NCBI RefSeq assembly: GCF_005577435.1
Contig: NZ_CP040396.1
Location: 385,501 to 449,500, forward strand
Direction of reading: 5' to 3'
Source: Paenibacillus algicola
Lineage (GTDB): Bacteria > Bacillota > Bacilli > Paenibacillales > Paenibacillaceae
Length of the DNA: 64,000 nucleotides
Positions 1 to 9,312 of the stretch are shown piece after piece. How positions within the stretch are numbered: the stretch's first letter is position 1; each line of letters starts with the position of its first letter. The notes below the pieces were generated by a model. That model ran no database searches. It was not told where the DNA came from and saw nothing but the letters and a program-made list of their open reading frames with translations. The position numbers were made by a program, and so were the translations under genes.

Positions 1-1
1 C

Positions 2-139
2 ATGACCGATATACCGCCGGAAATTGCGGATTCGATCATCGCGATTATTATTTATTTTGCAGCGACGAGCATTCTCGTGGATCGCTTGTATCGTAAATAC
101 AAATCACGCCGTGCGGCGAACAAGAAGCAGGGGGGCTGA
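2..139 (+). CDS. ABC transporter permease, C-terminal end (partial)
   Basis: An open frame enters from the left edge and stops at TGA 137-139. The last 46 residues are a hydrophobic stretch (IIAIIIYFAATSILVDRLYR) followed by a basic tail, as expected for the cytoplasmic end of an integral membrane permease. It lies 4 bases before a recognisable nucleoside-type permease. In BmpA/Nup-type importers two permease genes sit side by side, so this is most likely the first permease (NupP/YufP type). The assignment depends on context because only the tail is present. Confidence 0.6.
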   Translation: MTDIPPEIADSIIAIIIYFAATSILVDRLYRKYKSRRAANKKQGG

Positions 140-143
140 ACCA

Positions 144-1094
144 ATGTGGACGACACTTGAGCAAATTTTTCCCTACGCGATCGTGTTCACGATTCCGCTG
201 CTGATTACCGCCCTGGGTGCCCTGTTCAGTGAACGGAGCGGCGTGGTCAACATTGGTCTGGACGGCTTGATGATCATCGGCTCCTTCATGGGCGCCTTTG
301 TGACCTTCAAGCTTCAGGAGCAATATGGAGATGCGCCCTGGGTGCTGTGGGTAGGCTTGCTGGCAGCTATGGCAGCCGGCATGCTGTTCTCGGTGCTGCA
401 TGCGTTTGCCAGCATCAACCTCAGCGCGAATCAGATCATTAGCGGTACGGCCATCAATCTGATCGCCGGCGCGTTGACGATCTTTCTCGCGCGGAACATG
501 ACGGGCAGCGGGAATATCCGCATCAGCATCTTTGAGCCCTTCAATGTGCCGCTGCTCTCGGACATTCCCTTTCTGGGGGATTTATTCTTCACGCGGAGTA
601 ACCCCGTGACCTGGTTCGTGCTTATTATTCTCGCCGTCAGCACGGTCGTTCTGTACAAGACGCCGTTCGGAATGCGCCTGCGCGCCTGCGGAGAGCATCC
701 GCACGCGGCTGAAGCTGCCGGGGTGCGGGTGCAGTCCATGCGTTATGCCGGCGTGCTGATCTCCGGTGCTTTCTCGGGTCTTGGCGGTGCCGCCATCCTG
801 ATGACCTACTCCGGAGAATTTAATGGTAACGTCTCGGGTCTGGGCTTCCTGGCGCTGGCGTCCTTGATCTTCGGTCAGTGGAGGCCGCTGGGTGTGCTTG
901 CCGCAACCTTCTTCTTCGGGTTTGCAAGCACCGTGGCGAACGTGTCCCAGGTCATTCCGTCGCTGGCGGTTATTCCGCCCGTAGTGCTAAAGGTGTTCCC
1001 GTACGTGGTCACCCTGATTGCCCTGGTTATCTTCTCCAAGTCCTCTAACGCACCGAAAGCGGTTGGTGAGCCGTTCGATTCCGGCAAGCGGTAG
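144..1094 (+). CDS. Nucleoside-type ABC transporter permease (NupQ/YufQ-like)
   Basis: This 316-residue polytopic membrane protein has about eight to ten hydrophobic segments. Near the N terminus it carries the family hallmark LFSERSGVVNIGLDGLMIIG, typical of the BPD_transp_2 permeases that pair with BmpA-like lipoproteins and import purine or other nucleosides. ATG 144 is chosen because AGGGGGG precedes it and it follows the previous stop by 4 bases; the open frame upstream is only read-through. The length matches NupQ of Bacillus subtilis (about 319 residues). A strong terminator follows at 1168-1220, so this is the last gene of the importer operon. Substrate is inferred from the family. 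Confidence 0.85.
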   Translation: MWTTLEQIFPYAIVFTIPLLITALGALFSERSGVVNIGLDGLMIIGSFMGAFVTFKLQEQYGDAPWVLWVGLLAAMAAGMLFSVLHAFASINLSANQIISGTAINLIAGALTIFLARNMTGSGNIRISIFEPFNVPLLSDIPFLGDLFFTRSNPVTWFVLIILAVSTVVLYKTPFGMRLRACGEHPHAAEAAGVRVQSMRYAGVLISGAFSGLGGAAILMTYSGEFNGNVSGLGFLALASLIFGQWRPLGVLAATFFFGFASTVANVSQVIPSLAVIPPVVLKVFPYVVTLIALVIFSKSSNAPKAVGEPFDSGKR

Positions 1095-1167
1095 GAACGT
1101 CTACGAGGGCATGCTTTGCGGATGAGGAGCTTATGCGTTACGTGATAGAAACTATGTATGAAATATA

Positions 1168-1220
1168 GACAGCCTCCGCTTGGACCGTGTTGAACCGTCC
1201 AAAGCGGAGGCTGTCTTTTT
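1168..1220 (+). terminator. Rho-independent terminator of the nucleoside importer operon
   Basis: An inverted repeat of about 17 bases (GACAGCCTCCGCTTTGGAC type, one mismatch) surrounds a short loop and is followed by TTTTT at 1216-1220. Confidence 0.85.
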
Positions 1221-1307
1221 GGTCTGCTTTTTTGTCCGAAAAAATGAACCGTTTTAGCCGGTCCGTTGTTTATATTAGATCACGTACCGGAAAGGAGGGC
1301 TCTGAAA

Positions 1308-1841
1308 TTGACAGATCGAGAGCTGTTTGATGCTTATAACAAAGATGTATACCGTACCTGCTATTATATGCTGCGTAACGTTCAGGATGCGGAGGATGTA
1401 TGTCATGACGTATTCGTCACCGTATTTCGCCAGGATTGGCACGAGATTGAGCAGCTGCGAGCCTGGATTTTGCGGATCTCTGTCAATCATTGCTTGAATC
1501 TGCTGCGCAAGCAGCAGAGGCGAACCGTAAAGCAGCCTCAGCTGCAGTGGATGCGGAAGCATCAAGAGGCTTCGGTTCCTGCTGTAGATGCGCAGGTGCT
1601 GAAGCGGGAATCGTCGGAAGAGTGGGAGAAGCTGCTGGGACAATTGCCTGAGAAGCTCATGGCCGTGGTGGTTCTTCGATATCTTGGAGAGCTGTCTACC
1701 GCTGAAATTGCACAGTCGCTGAATTTGCCTCAAGGGACGGTAAAATCCCGGCTGCATAAAGCCCTCAAGCTGATGCGGGGCAAGCTGGAAAGCAAAGAAT
1801 TATATGATACGAGAGGTGAACGACAGTATGGAGCACCTTGA
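1308..1841 (+). CDS. RNA polymerase sigma factor, ECF subfamily
   Basis: A 177-residue sigma-70 protein of ECF size. Region 2 (about residues 5-70) contains ELFDAYNKDVYRTCYYMLRN and DAEDVCHDVFVTVF; region 4 (about 115-170) contains LPEKLMAVVVLRYLGELSTA and a helix-turn-helix ending in LNLPQGTVKSRLHKAL. A start at TTG 1308 is preferred because AAAGGAGGG lies 8 bases upstream and the protein then begins directly with region 2. The frame is open 14 codons further upstream without a ribosome site. The stop overlaps the following DUF4179 gene by 14 bases, the usual sign of a sigma/anti-sigma pair. Regulon and inducing signal are not visible. Confidence 0.9.
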   Translation: MTDRELFDAYNKDVYRTCYYMLRNVQDAEDVCHDVFVTVFRQDWHEIEQLRAWILRISVNHCLNLLRKQQRRTVKQPQLQWMRKHQEASVPAVDAQVLKRESSEEWEKLLGQLPEKLMAVVVLRYLGELSTAEIAQSLNLPQGTVKSRLHKALKLMRGKLESKELYDTRGERQYGAP

Positions 1842-3498
1842 ACGAGATCTCAAGAATCAGATGAAAAGTGACAGAGGCGTACCCTATCCAGACTTTGAAG
1901 CGATGTGGGACCGTATTCAGCAGAATGAGCTGCATGCCGAGGCCGAGGCTGGCGGGAAGTCCTGGACGCCTGTAGTGTCTCAGCGGTTCCACAAGAGAGC
2001 GGCTATGATCCTCGGGATCTCTGCAGCGCTGGTGGCTGTACCGGTCTATGCGGCCATTCAGTATGACTGGTCTGACCTTCTGTCGTACCGCTCAGGGATC
2101 ATGACCGCTCTGGAGGATGGACTCGGGCAAACCATTGAGCAGTCCGTGACCCGAAACGGGATTACGCTGACGGTACACACCGCCTTTACGGATGAGAATC
2201 GGACGGTTCTGCTATATTCACTGGATCCCGGTCCGGTGACCGAGGGACAATCCATAGATTATGGCCAGTTGAGCTTGAGAGATGATAAGGGAAAGCTCAT
2301 TAAAGGTGATTTTAACCAGAGATATAATGAACAGCTTGGAGTGGTACAGGGATATTTTGAAAGTGAATGGGTACCGAGCGGTTCCCTGAGTGAATTGACC
2401 TTTGGCATCGAAGATGTGCATTTCATGGAGGAGGCGCGCTTTCCGGTATCGTACAATCCGAAGCAATCGGAAGCACAAGAGTTGAAGATCGGCCGGGATG
2501 GGGTGGAGTCACTGTTGATTCAATCCTTTCCCCAGTCTGAAGGAGAAGTGCTGCTGCGGTCTGTATTTCGATTCGCCGAGAACTTCAAGCCAGAACAAGC
2601 AGGCTGGGTCCGGATCGAGATAGAGCAGAAATCTGACCAGCATCGAACGGCAGCGCGCAATCCGGGAATTTTCGGGACTCCGGGTAAGCCCGGTGAGGTC
2701 ATCAATGAGCAGGTATTCAGTGCCGAGCAGCTTCAGAAGGAGGATACGCGTTTTGAGATGGTGTACAGCCGAGCTGCCCGAACGTCAACAGGAGTATGGG
2801 GAATCGACTTGCAGCTTTCCAAGAAACAAATGGAGAAGAGCACCTTCCAAGAGAAGCTGAACGTGCCGCTGCCGCAGGTGCCGGGTGGAACCTCTGTGCA
2901 TGAGCTGATCATCACACCTACCCAGGTTCGGGTGATCCTGAAGCATCAAGAGAAGGTTCTGCACCTGCCATATCAAAGGTTTGAGCTTCATGCAGGAGAG
3001 ACCGTCCTTCAGGGTGGAAGCAGCCTTGTAGACTATTCAAAATCCACCGAGCTAAGGTTTGAAATGAACGGCTTGAAGGCGGATGAGTTGGCGGGACTTC
3101 CAATGACGCTGGTGGCCAAGCATCGGATCGATGAGCACGAGGGAGACGGAACCCCGATTCTGTTAAACCGGATTTCCGAGCAGCGCCAAAGCGTAGAGGT
3201 CAGCCTGGGAGCGTATCCTGTTCAATTCACCTATTACCGAAAAGACGGTCATCTGTATGTGGAGTCCTCAAGCCAGGATTCCCGGTTTGGCGGCGTAACC
3301 CAGACCTATTATTTGGAAGAGGGAGGTAAACGTATTTACGCCAAACCAGCCAAGACATGGCTGAGGGGAGATGGGGATAACCGCCGCATGGATGTCTACG
3401 AGAACTTTACAGCACAAGAGCTGCCTGTTTATGTATGGATGTATACCACAGAAGCTCCGAAAGAAGAGCTAAGTACTCCATTGAGATCAGGGCAATAA
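1828..3498 (+). CDS. DUF4179-type membrane protein, probable anti-sigma factor
   Basis: 556 residues. A cytoplasmic N-terminal part of about 65 residues begins MEHLERDLKNQMKSD. One membrane segment follows (AAMILGISAALVAVPVYAA, near residues 60-80), then a large predicted extracytoplasmic region of about 470 residues. DUF4179/DUF5643 proteins are commonly encoded right after ECF sigma genes in Bacillales and act as, or resemble, membrane anti-sigma factors; the 14-base overlap with the sigma gene supports this. ATG 1828 is chosen over the in-frame ATG 1804 because AGAGGTGA sits just upstream of it. No zinc-binding ZAS motif was seen. The anti-sigma role is inferred from family and gene order. 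Confidence 0.75.
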   Translation: MEHLERDLKNQMKSDRGVPYPDFEAMWDRIQQNELHAEAEAGGKSWTPVVSQRFHKRAAMILGISAALVAVPVYAAIQYDWSDLLSYRSGIMTALEDGLGQTIEQSVTRNGITLTVHTAFTDENRTVLLYSLDPGPVTEGQSIDYGQLSLRDDKGKLIKGDFNQRYNEQLGVVQGYFESEWVPSGSLSELTFGIEDVHFMEEARFPVSYNPKQSEAQELKIGRDGVESLLIQSFPQSEGEVLLRSVFRFAENFKPEQAGWVRIEIEQKSDQHRTAARNPGIFGTPGKPGEVINEQVFSAEQLQKEDTRFEMVYSRAARTSTGVWGIDLQLSKKQMEKSTFQEKLNVPLPQVPGGTSVHELIITPTQVRVILKHQEKVLHLPYQRFELHAGETVLQGGSSLVDYSKSTELRFEMNGLKADELAGLPMTLVAKHRIDEHEGDGTPILLNRISEQRQSVEVSLGAYPVQFTYYRKDGHLYVESSSQDSRFGGVTQTYYLEEGGKRIYAKPAKTWLRGDGDNRRMDVYENFTAQELPVYVWMYTTEAPKEELSTPLRSGQ

Positions 3499-3508
3499 CC
3501 TGCCCATC

Positions 3509-3557
3509 TATAACAGCCGCCCCTAAGCCGATGAGGTGACAAAGGGCGGCTGTTATT
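3509..3557 (+). terminator. Terminator after the sigma/DUF4179 operon
   Basis: The inverted repeat ATAACAGCCGCCC / GGGCGGCTGTTAT encloses a loop of about 20 bases. The T-run is weak on the plus strand (TTATTGTGTC), so it may also serve the minus-strand gene downstream. Confidence 0.6.
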
Positions 3558-3591
3558 GTGTCATTGGAGTTCCCGGTAAAATCAGAACTTT

Positions 3592-4032
3592 CTACAAGCC
3601 GGCTTGCCTTCCCGGCAGCTCCCGCTCAAAATCAACGATCCAGTCTCCCTGAACCGCGGCATAGCCTGTATCCCCTTCGGTAACAAGACCGTACAGCTTT
3701 TTCACGTCCAAATATTCCTTTCGCTCCCCGTTGTCAAATTCCAGCGTAATGTAATAGTACGTTCGGGAGGAGCTGCTGTTATGGTGATCATGATGATTGC
3801 GGCTGGAGCCGGTCACCTCTGTCCGCTTGGAAATAATCCGGGCATACGAAGACTCCCGGGGAGCGCGGGCATTCTTGGCATGCTGCACGGCGCTGCGAAT
3901 GATGGTGTATAGAATAAACACAAATACGATACCGAATATAATCGGAAACACGTTAAATATAAATTCAAAGACAGGCCCCGGCCCACCTCCAAATCCACCT
4001 CCAAAGCCCCCATCCATCGGATCTGAGAACAT
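3592..4032 (-). CDS. DUF2500 family membrane protein
   Basis: 146 residues. A glycine-rich start (MDGGFGGGFGGG) is followed by a single membrane helix (FIFNVFPIIFGIVFVFILYTI, about 20-42). A soluble domain then carries the DUF2500 pattern: variable-region strand ARIISKRTEV, a His/Ser-rich turn (HHDHHNSSSS), RTYYYITLEFDNGERKEY, and a terminal EGDTGYAAVQGDWIVDFER. The start at 4032 is set by AAGGAGG eight bases upstream; the frame stays open further but without a ribosome site. The gene stands alone between two plus-strand genes. DUF2500 function is not known. Confidence 0.85.
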   Translation of the reverse strand: MFSDPMDGGFGGGFGGGPGPVFEFIFNVFPIIFGIVFVFILYTIIRSAVQHAKNARAPRESSYARIISKRTEVTGSSRNHHDHHNSSSSRTYYYITLEFDNGERKEYLDVKKLYGLVTEGDTGYAAVQGDWIVDFERELPGRQAGL

Positions 4033-4258
4033 ATCATTTTCCTCCTTCATACGTTTATGGTGATTATTGTTATACGTTACCATACTGCGAGATGTTTCAG
4101 TAAAAAAATGATCCGCACCTGCAGTCTAACCTCAAATTTTTGATATATATAGCACATTTACCTCGGATGACATGCTCTTAAGGGTAGCCTTATGATAAAG
4201 AGAGCAACGGGTCTGAAGTGATATGCCGGGTGAGATCCCGGCTCCTGGAGGTGGAAGG

Positions 4259-5440
4259 GTGATTCACAGGCTGTTGATGGACGGGCTGCCGCAGACCATG
4301 ACTAAGCCTCGAAATGTTGCGCAGGAGGAGCTGGAGCGGCGGCGTCTTGCATGGTATTACAATCATCTTCTGAAAACTGTGTTGCAGGGAGAAACGGCTC
4401 CCACCCTGGAGCGGGAGCTGTATGATCAATGGCGCATCGAAAGCGAGGATGCGTTAAGCTTCATGCTGATTCAGACCCGCGAACAAAGCCCGCTGCTTCA
4501 GAAGCAGGTTCAAGAGAGCCTGTGCCTGTCCTGGGATCAGCTGTTTACAGACTCTGCAGGCCGGCTGCTGGTCATATTAAAAGCTCCCCAGGCCGTTGAT
4601 GCTGCAGGAGAGCAGCTGTACAGCCGCCTTGCCTCTGTATGGCCTTCAGTGCTGATCGCCATAAGTCCTGTGATGAGGGGAAGAGGTTCTATTCATGCGT
4701 TATATGCCAGTGCATTAAAGCTGCTGCTACAGAAGCAGTATGAAGCTGGAAGCGGCTTTATAAGCGGAGGAAGGCGCAGCGCTGCAGTGGCGGAACTCAC
4801 CTTGGAGGACGATGTACACCTGGAGGCAGCCAGAATCGAGAAGCACGAGCGGGAGCTGTTTGTAAGGGAGCTGGAGCAGGTACTCCGCCTCACGAAGAAG
4901 GGAGTCCCGGATGTTGTCATGATTCGGCTTCGGATTTCCATGCTGGAGCTGGAGGTGTGCAGCCGGATTACACAGCTTGGCGGTGACGGTGCTCCCCTGC
5001 TAGAACGTCTCAGGTACCGGACTGGGAGCCTGGAGGAGCTGAGCACTTACCGCACACTGAAAGCCTATGGCCTTACTCTGTATGATGAGGCGGCTGTCCT
5101 TCTGGATTCATTGCACGAGGGAAAGGAGAGCAGTCCTGTAGAGCAGGCCATCTCCCGGATCGATCAGGAGTACAGAAGCGGCCTGCAGCTTCAGGAGCTG
5201 GCCCGTGCCGTTCATGTGAACCCTAATTATCTGGGATATATCATCAAGCGCAGAGTCGGGGTTTCCTTCAAGGCCTATATTCACAGCCGGCGCATTGAAG
5301 AAGCCAAGCGGCTGTTAAGACATACCGGGAGCAGCATACATCAGATTGCCATGGAGGTCGGTTATTCCAACGCGGATTATTTCATCCGTATGTTCAAGCG
5401 GACAACAGGGCTGCTGCCCACGGTGTACAGACAGCAATAA
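4259..5440 (+). CDS. AraC-family transcriptional regulator
   Basis: 393 residues. The last 100 or so form a double helix-turn-helix of AraC type: QAISRIDQEYRSGLQLQELA..., NPNYLGYIIKRRVGVSFKAYIH, then IHQIAMEVGYSNADYFIRMFKRTTG. The N-terminal 290 residues do not show a receiver domain or a recognisable cupin. They look like the central region of YesN-type regulators, so the ligand or signal is unknown. GTG 4259 is preferred because GGAGGTGGAAGG is directly upstream. A second AraC gene and a GH43 gene follow in the same direction with short or no gaps, so the group probably controls plant-polysaccharide genes. Confidence 0.85.
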   Translation: MIHRLLMDGLPQTMTKPRNVAQEELERRRLAWYYNHLLKTVLQGETAPTLERELYDQWRIESEDALSFMLIQTREQSPLLQKQVQESLCLSWDQLFTDSAGRLLVILKAPQAVDAAGEQLYSRLASVWPSVLIAISPVMRGRGSIHALYASALKLLLQKQYEAGSGFISGGRRSAAVAELTLEDDVHLEAARIEKHERELFVRELEQVLRLTKKGVPDVVMIRLRISMLELEVCSRITQLGGDGAPLLERLRYRTGSLEELSTYRTLKAYGLTLYDEAAVLLDSLHEGKESSPVEQAISRIDQEYRSGLQLQELARAVHVNPNYLGYIIKRRVGVSFKAYIHSRRIEEAKRLLRHTGSSIHQIAMEVGYSNADYFIRMFKRTTGLLPTVYRQQ

Positions 5441-5506
5441 ATCAGAGCCGAAGCTTGCCGTGACGCCTCTTTTTGCCAGACGGGATACCGGAAGGAGGGA
5501 GTATGC

Positions 5507-6808
5507 TTGGGATCATTCACATTCAAAGACCGGAAAGAAAGGCGTATAGCCAGCGAGGGCTGGAGGCCAAGGAAGACAAGCTCTTTCATGAAGGGAAGCC
5601 ATCTGCTATGTGAGGGGCTGTCAGCGCACAACAAGCAGCAGCTCATTCATCTGGCGGCACAGCAGGAGGCTCGGAGTACAGCCTTACAGGCTGTGCTCCG
5701 AGGACATGGGCTGTCTGAGGAGGCCATGGCCATCCTGCAGTCGCTGGACCTGTCAGGGGCTAGATGGCAGGTGTGCTTGATCCACAGTGCCGATCCCTGC
5801 TCACGCGATCTACAGCAGCGGCTTCAGCATTTTCTTTGGGAACGGGAGCAGCTGTATCTGCTGCCGCTGACCGAGCGGCAATGGGCCATCGTGTTTGCAG
5901 TCAGAGGATATGGGGCGCAGCGGGAGCTGGACAAGCGGCTGCAGGATCTGTCAGCAAGGCTGGCACGCTTTCGGACTCACATGGCTTGCGGGTCCAGCCA
6001 AGCCTCGATTCTGCATATAGCGGCCAGCATGCGGGATGCGCAGGAGGCCATAGCGCATAAATTTTATGACATCACATATATGGGGGTCCTGAGCATTCAC
6101 TCGGTGCAAGGGAGAGGCTTCACGAACGGTTATGGCGAAGCTGCACCGTGGTTGAACCGGATCTTGGGGTCGCTTGCCACGCTGGATTGGGCCGAATATG
6201 TAGACGCGGCCGCTGCAGCGGCGGCAGGCTTCAAAGCGCGTCGGGTGCATCCGGAGCAGGTGAAGACCATGACCGCATACTGCATGCATCACGTCCGGGA
6301 GTATGTCCGGCGGTCGATGTCTCGGCATCCTGCCGCCGCTGCCGAGCCGCCGGATTTCCTGGAGGTGGATCTGTCTGTTATCGGATTAGAGGCGCTTATG
6401 GAGCGGGTGTCCCAGTATGGACAGGTATGCTTTCGGCAGCTGCTGTCGTGCAGGGAGGAGGAGGTCCTCGGCGTTGTCCAGGAAATTAATGCGTATCTGA
6501 AGGAGCATTACCAGGAGAAGCTCAGCATAAAAAGCCTGGCGAAGCGATTTTATCTGCATCCCGCGTATCTTGGACAGCTGCTGAGGAAGAAGAATGGAGT
6601 CAGCTTTCATATCTTCGTCCACGATCTGCGAATACAGGAAGCAGCCCGGCTGCTGCAGGAGGTACAGTATAGCATCACCGAAATTGCCGAGCGTGTCGGC
6701 TATAGTAACTACAGCCATTTTTTGAAGGAGTTTGAGAAAAGGCTTCACATCTCCCCGATGAAGTACAGAAAATCTATTCCCAGTTTAAAGGAGCATCTGA
6801 AACCATGA
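5507..6808 (+). CDS. AraC-family regulator, YesN-like but without receiver domain
   Basis: About 433 residues. The C terminus (about 325-425) is an AraC DNA-binding domain with LSIKSLAKRFYLHPAYLGQL and YSITEIAERVGYSNYSHFLKEF, ending in the family motif SPMKYRK. The rest resembles the linker region of YesN response regulators, but no receiver domain with DD/D/K residues is present. The start is uncertain. TTG 5507 sits 8 bases after AGGAGG, while ATG 5503, closer to the same site, opens a different frame of only 36 codons. The stop overlaps the GH43 start in ATGA (6805-6808), indicating translational coupling. Likely a local activator of that glycosidase. Confidence 0.8.
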   Translation: MGSFTFKDRKERRIASEGWRPRKTSSFMKGSHLLCEGLSAHNKQQLIHLAAQQEARSTALQAVLRGHGLSEEAMAILQSLDLSGARWQVCLIHSADPCSRDLQQRLQHFLWEREQLYLLPLTERQWAIVFAVRGYGAQRELDKRLQDLSARLARFRTHMACGSSQASILHIAASMRDAQEAIAHKFYDITYMGVLSIHSVQGRGFTNGYGEAAPWLNRILGSLATLDWAEYVDAAAAAAAGFKARRVHPEQVKTMTAYCMHHVREYVRRSMSRHPAAAAEPPDFLEVDLSVIGLEALMERVSQYGQVCFRQLLSCREEEVLGVVQEINAYLKEHYQEKLSIKSLAKRFYLHPAYLGQLLRKKNGVSFHIFVHDLRIQEAARLLQEVQYSITEIAERVGYSNYSHFLKEFEKRLHISPMKYRKSIPSLKEHLKP

Positions 6809-7785
6809 CAACCGAAAGCAAAAAGCCCAACGAGCCGCTGGTAACCCATATCTATACGGCGGATCCCTCGGCACACGTATTCAATGGACGTATTTATGTG
6901 TACCCTTCGCATGATCTGGAGCATGCAGGAGAAACGAACGATAATGGCGATCAATATGCGATGGAGGATTACCATGTGCTGTCTATGGATGCGCCGGGCG
7001 CACCGGTGACAGATCACGGCCAGGCGCTGCACCTCAACGACATTCCCTGGGCGTCTGCCCAGCTGTGGGCCCCGGATGCTGCCTCAAAGGACGGCAAATA
7101 TTATCTGTTCTTCCCGGCAAGAGATCACGACGGCATCTTCCGAATTGGCGTCGCCGTCAGCACGGCGCCGGAGGGTCCGTTTCAGCCGGAGGCAAGCTAC
7201 ATGGAAGGCAGCTTCAGCATTGATCCGGCGGTCTATGTAGATGATAGCGGACTGGCCTATATGTTTTTTGGCGGCTTGTGGGGCGGGCAGCTGGAGAAAT
7301 GGCAGGAAGGCAGCTTTAACCCGGAAGGGGAGGGTCCTGCCCCCGATGAAGCGGCAATCGGTCCTCGGGCAGCGCTGCTGTCATCCGATATGCGGTCCTT
7401 TCAGCACGAGCCCAAGGAGATCGTCATTCTGGACGAAACAGGTCAGCCGCTGCGGGCCGGGGATGAGGAGCGCCGATATTTTGAAGGACCCTGGATCCAC
7501 AAGCATGAAGATCTGTACTACTTGTCCTACTCCACCGGAACGACCCACAAGCTGGTGTATGCGGTCAGCGGTGATCTGTATGGTCCGTACACGTATCAGG
7601 GCGTGATTCTGGAGCCGGTCATCGGCTGGACGACCCATCATTCCATTGTGAAATTTCAGGACAAGTGGTATCTGTTCTACCATGACAGCTCTCTCTCCGG
7701 CGGCGTGAATCACCTGCGCTGTGTGAAGTATACGGAGCTGACCTATAACGAGGACGGAACCATTGTAACGATAAAGCCCTATTGA
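6805..7785 (+). CDS. Glycoside hydrolase family 43 (beta-xylosidase / alpha-L-arabinofuranosidase type)
   Basis: 326 residues, no signal peptide, so presumably cytoplasmic. The five-bladed GH43 fold is indicated by the three expected acids: D20 in YTADPSAHVFNG (general base), D140 in FSIDPAVYVDDSG (pKa modulator) and E227 in RYFEGPWIHK (general acid). The SAQLWAPDA motif is typical of the family. Enzymes of this size usually remove xylose or arabinose from oligosaccharides; which one cannot be told here. It is translationally coupled to the preceding AraC regulator and followed by a terminator. Confidence 0.85.
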   Translation: MTTESKKPNEPLVTHIYTADPSAHVFNGRIYVYPSHDLEHAGETNDNGDQYAMEDYHVLSMDAPGAPVTDHGQALHLNDIPWASAQLWAPDAASKDGKYYLFFPARDHDGIFRIGVAVSTAPEGPFQPEASYMEGSFSIDPAVYVDDSGLAYMFFGGLWGGQLEKWQEGSFNPEGEGPAPDEAAIGPRAALLSSDMRSFQHEPKEIVILDETGQPLRAGDEERRYFEGPWIHKHEDLYYLSYSTGTTHKLVYAVSGDLYGPYTYQGVILEPVIGWTTHHSIVKFQDKWYLFYHDSSLSGGVNHLRCVKYTELTYNEDGTIVTIKPY

Positions 7786-7798
7786 TCACGAGATCCAA

Positions 7799-7832
7799 GG
7801 CCAGGCCGAAATGTCTGGCCCTCACATTTTTT
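7799..7832 (+). terminator. Terminator after GH43
   Basis: GGCCAG / CTGGCC stem around GCCGAAATGT, followed after a few bases by TTTTTT. Confidence 0.65.
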
Positions 7833-7910
7833 ATGCGCTTTCATTGACAGGCACGGGGCGGAGTGCTATCCTCCTAGTCAAAAGAGACGGCCTATAAAAC
7901 AGTAAAGAAT

Positions 7911-9302
7911 GTGATAGAGATGCAGCCTTCCAGATGGCGGCTTTCAGGCTTGCTGGACAAATATTTCAGCGGTGAGTCGATGGATTATCGGCAGATTTTT
8001 GCCCTGTTCTTGCCGATTCTGGTGGATCAGGCTTTCATTATCGGCTTGAACCTGATTAATACCGCCATGATCAGCTCCTCCGGCGTATCCGCGGTCAGTG
8101 CGGTCAATATGGTGGATTCGCTCAATATGTTTATGATCAGCCTGTTTGTCGCGGTCGCTACCGGCGGAACGGTGGTGGTGGCGCAGTACAAGGGAAGCGG
8201 CGATAACTACATGGTATCGAGGGCTGGAGCAGCAACGGTGGCCTCGGTCAGCATGATTGCCTTCGGGATCGGCATGCTGCTGGTGGCATTTCACAATCCC
8301 GTGCTGTCGTTGCTATTCGGCTCGGCCTCCCCGGAGGTGCTGGGTAACGCCCGAACCTATCTCATCGGCAGCAGTATATCCTATGTCGGTATCGGGATCG
8401 TTCAGGCGGTATGCGGGGTATTGCGCGGGATTGGCCGAAGCCGGGCTTCGCTCGTGCTCTCGCTGATCATGAATCTGTTGTATGTGGCGCTGAATGTTGT
8501 GTTTGTGCTGCTGATGGATATGGGGGTCAACGGATTGACCCTGGCCATTAATATTGCCCGCTATGTCGGTGCGGCCTGTGCCCTGTACTATCTGTTCAAG
8601 CTGGACGGGACTCTTCATCTGCGGGTCCGTGATCTGTTTCATTTCCCGGTATCCATGCTGCGCAAGATTATGTTTATCGGGGTTCCCTTCGCGGCCGAGC
8701 AGATGTTCTTCAACGGCGGGAAGCTGCTCACACAGATCTTCATTGTCAGCCTGGGCACCTACGCCATCGCGACCCATGCGATCAGCGGCGCCTTGGCCGG
8801 TATTACCCAGATTCCCGCGGCAGCGTTATCGCTGACGATCGTCACGGTCGTTGGCCAGTGTATTGGGCGGGGGGATATTCAGGATGCGCGGAAGTTCATC
8901 CGTTCCTTTCTGTGGCTCGGTTCTCTATCGCTGCTGCTGACCGGATTGATTGTCATGCCGCTGTTTCACCCGCTGGTCAGCCTGTTTGATCCGCCGCCGG
9001 ACATTGTGGATGATCTGTTCCTGGTCCTGCTGATTAATACGATTATGCAAGTGCCGTTATGGTCAGTCAGCTTCGTTCTGCCTTCCGCGCTCAGGGCGGC
9101 AGGAGATTCCAGATTCACCTCCATCACCTCCATGCTGACGATGTGGCTGTTCCGGGTCATTCTGGGCTATGTGCTCGGTATTACGCTGGGTATGGGCATT
9201 CTGGGCGTTTGGCTTGCGATGAATCTGGAGTGGGGCGTGCGGGGAGCCGTCTTCCTCTGGCGTCTGCGAGGGAAGAAGTGGTATGCGCACAAGCTGATCT
9301 AA
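7911..9302 (+). CDS. MATE-family efflux transporter
   Basis: 463 residues with about twelve hydrophobic segments in two halves, as in MATE (MatE, DinF/NorM-like) exporters that extrude drugs or metabolites using Na+ or H+ gradients. The first helix region reads IFALFLPILVDQAFIIGLNLINTAMIS, and the second half begins FIGVPFAAEQMFFNGGKLL. The start is not well fixed: GTG 7911, ATG 7920 and ATG 7980 are all in frame and none has a strong ribosome site. It follows the GH43 gene with its own promoter region and ends before a bidirectional terminator. The substrate is unknown. Confidence 0.85.
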   Translation: MIEMQPSRWRLSGLLDKYFSGESMDYRQIFALFLPILVDQAFIIGLNLINTAMISSSGVSAVSAVNMVDSLNMFMISLFVAVATGGTVVVAQYKGSGDNYMVSRAGAATVASVSMIAFGIGMLLVAFHNPVLSLLFGSASPEVLGNARTYLIGSSISYVGIGIVQAVCGVLRGIGRSRASLVLSLIMNLLYVALNVVFVLLMDMGVNGLTLAINIARYVGAACALYYLFKLDGTLHLRVRDLFHFPVSMLRKIMFIGVPFAAEQMFFNGGKLLTQIFIVSLGTYAIATHAISGALAGITQIPAAALSLTIVTVVGQCIGRGDIQDARKFIRSFLWLGSLSLLLTGLIVMPLFHPLVSLFDPPPDIVDDLFLVLLINTIMQVPLWSVSFVLPSALRAAGDSRFTSITSMLTMWLFRVILGYVLGITLGMGILGVWLAMNLEWGVRGAVFLWRLRGKKWYAHKLI

Positions 9303-9312
9303 CAAGACAAAA

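Noticed and set aside
1245..1267. Autoregulatory ECF promoter (TGAACC ... CGTT) before the sigma gene
   Set aside because: The distance between the two elements is about two bases shorter than usual for ECF promoters, so it is not listed as a feature.
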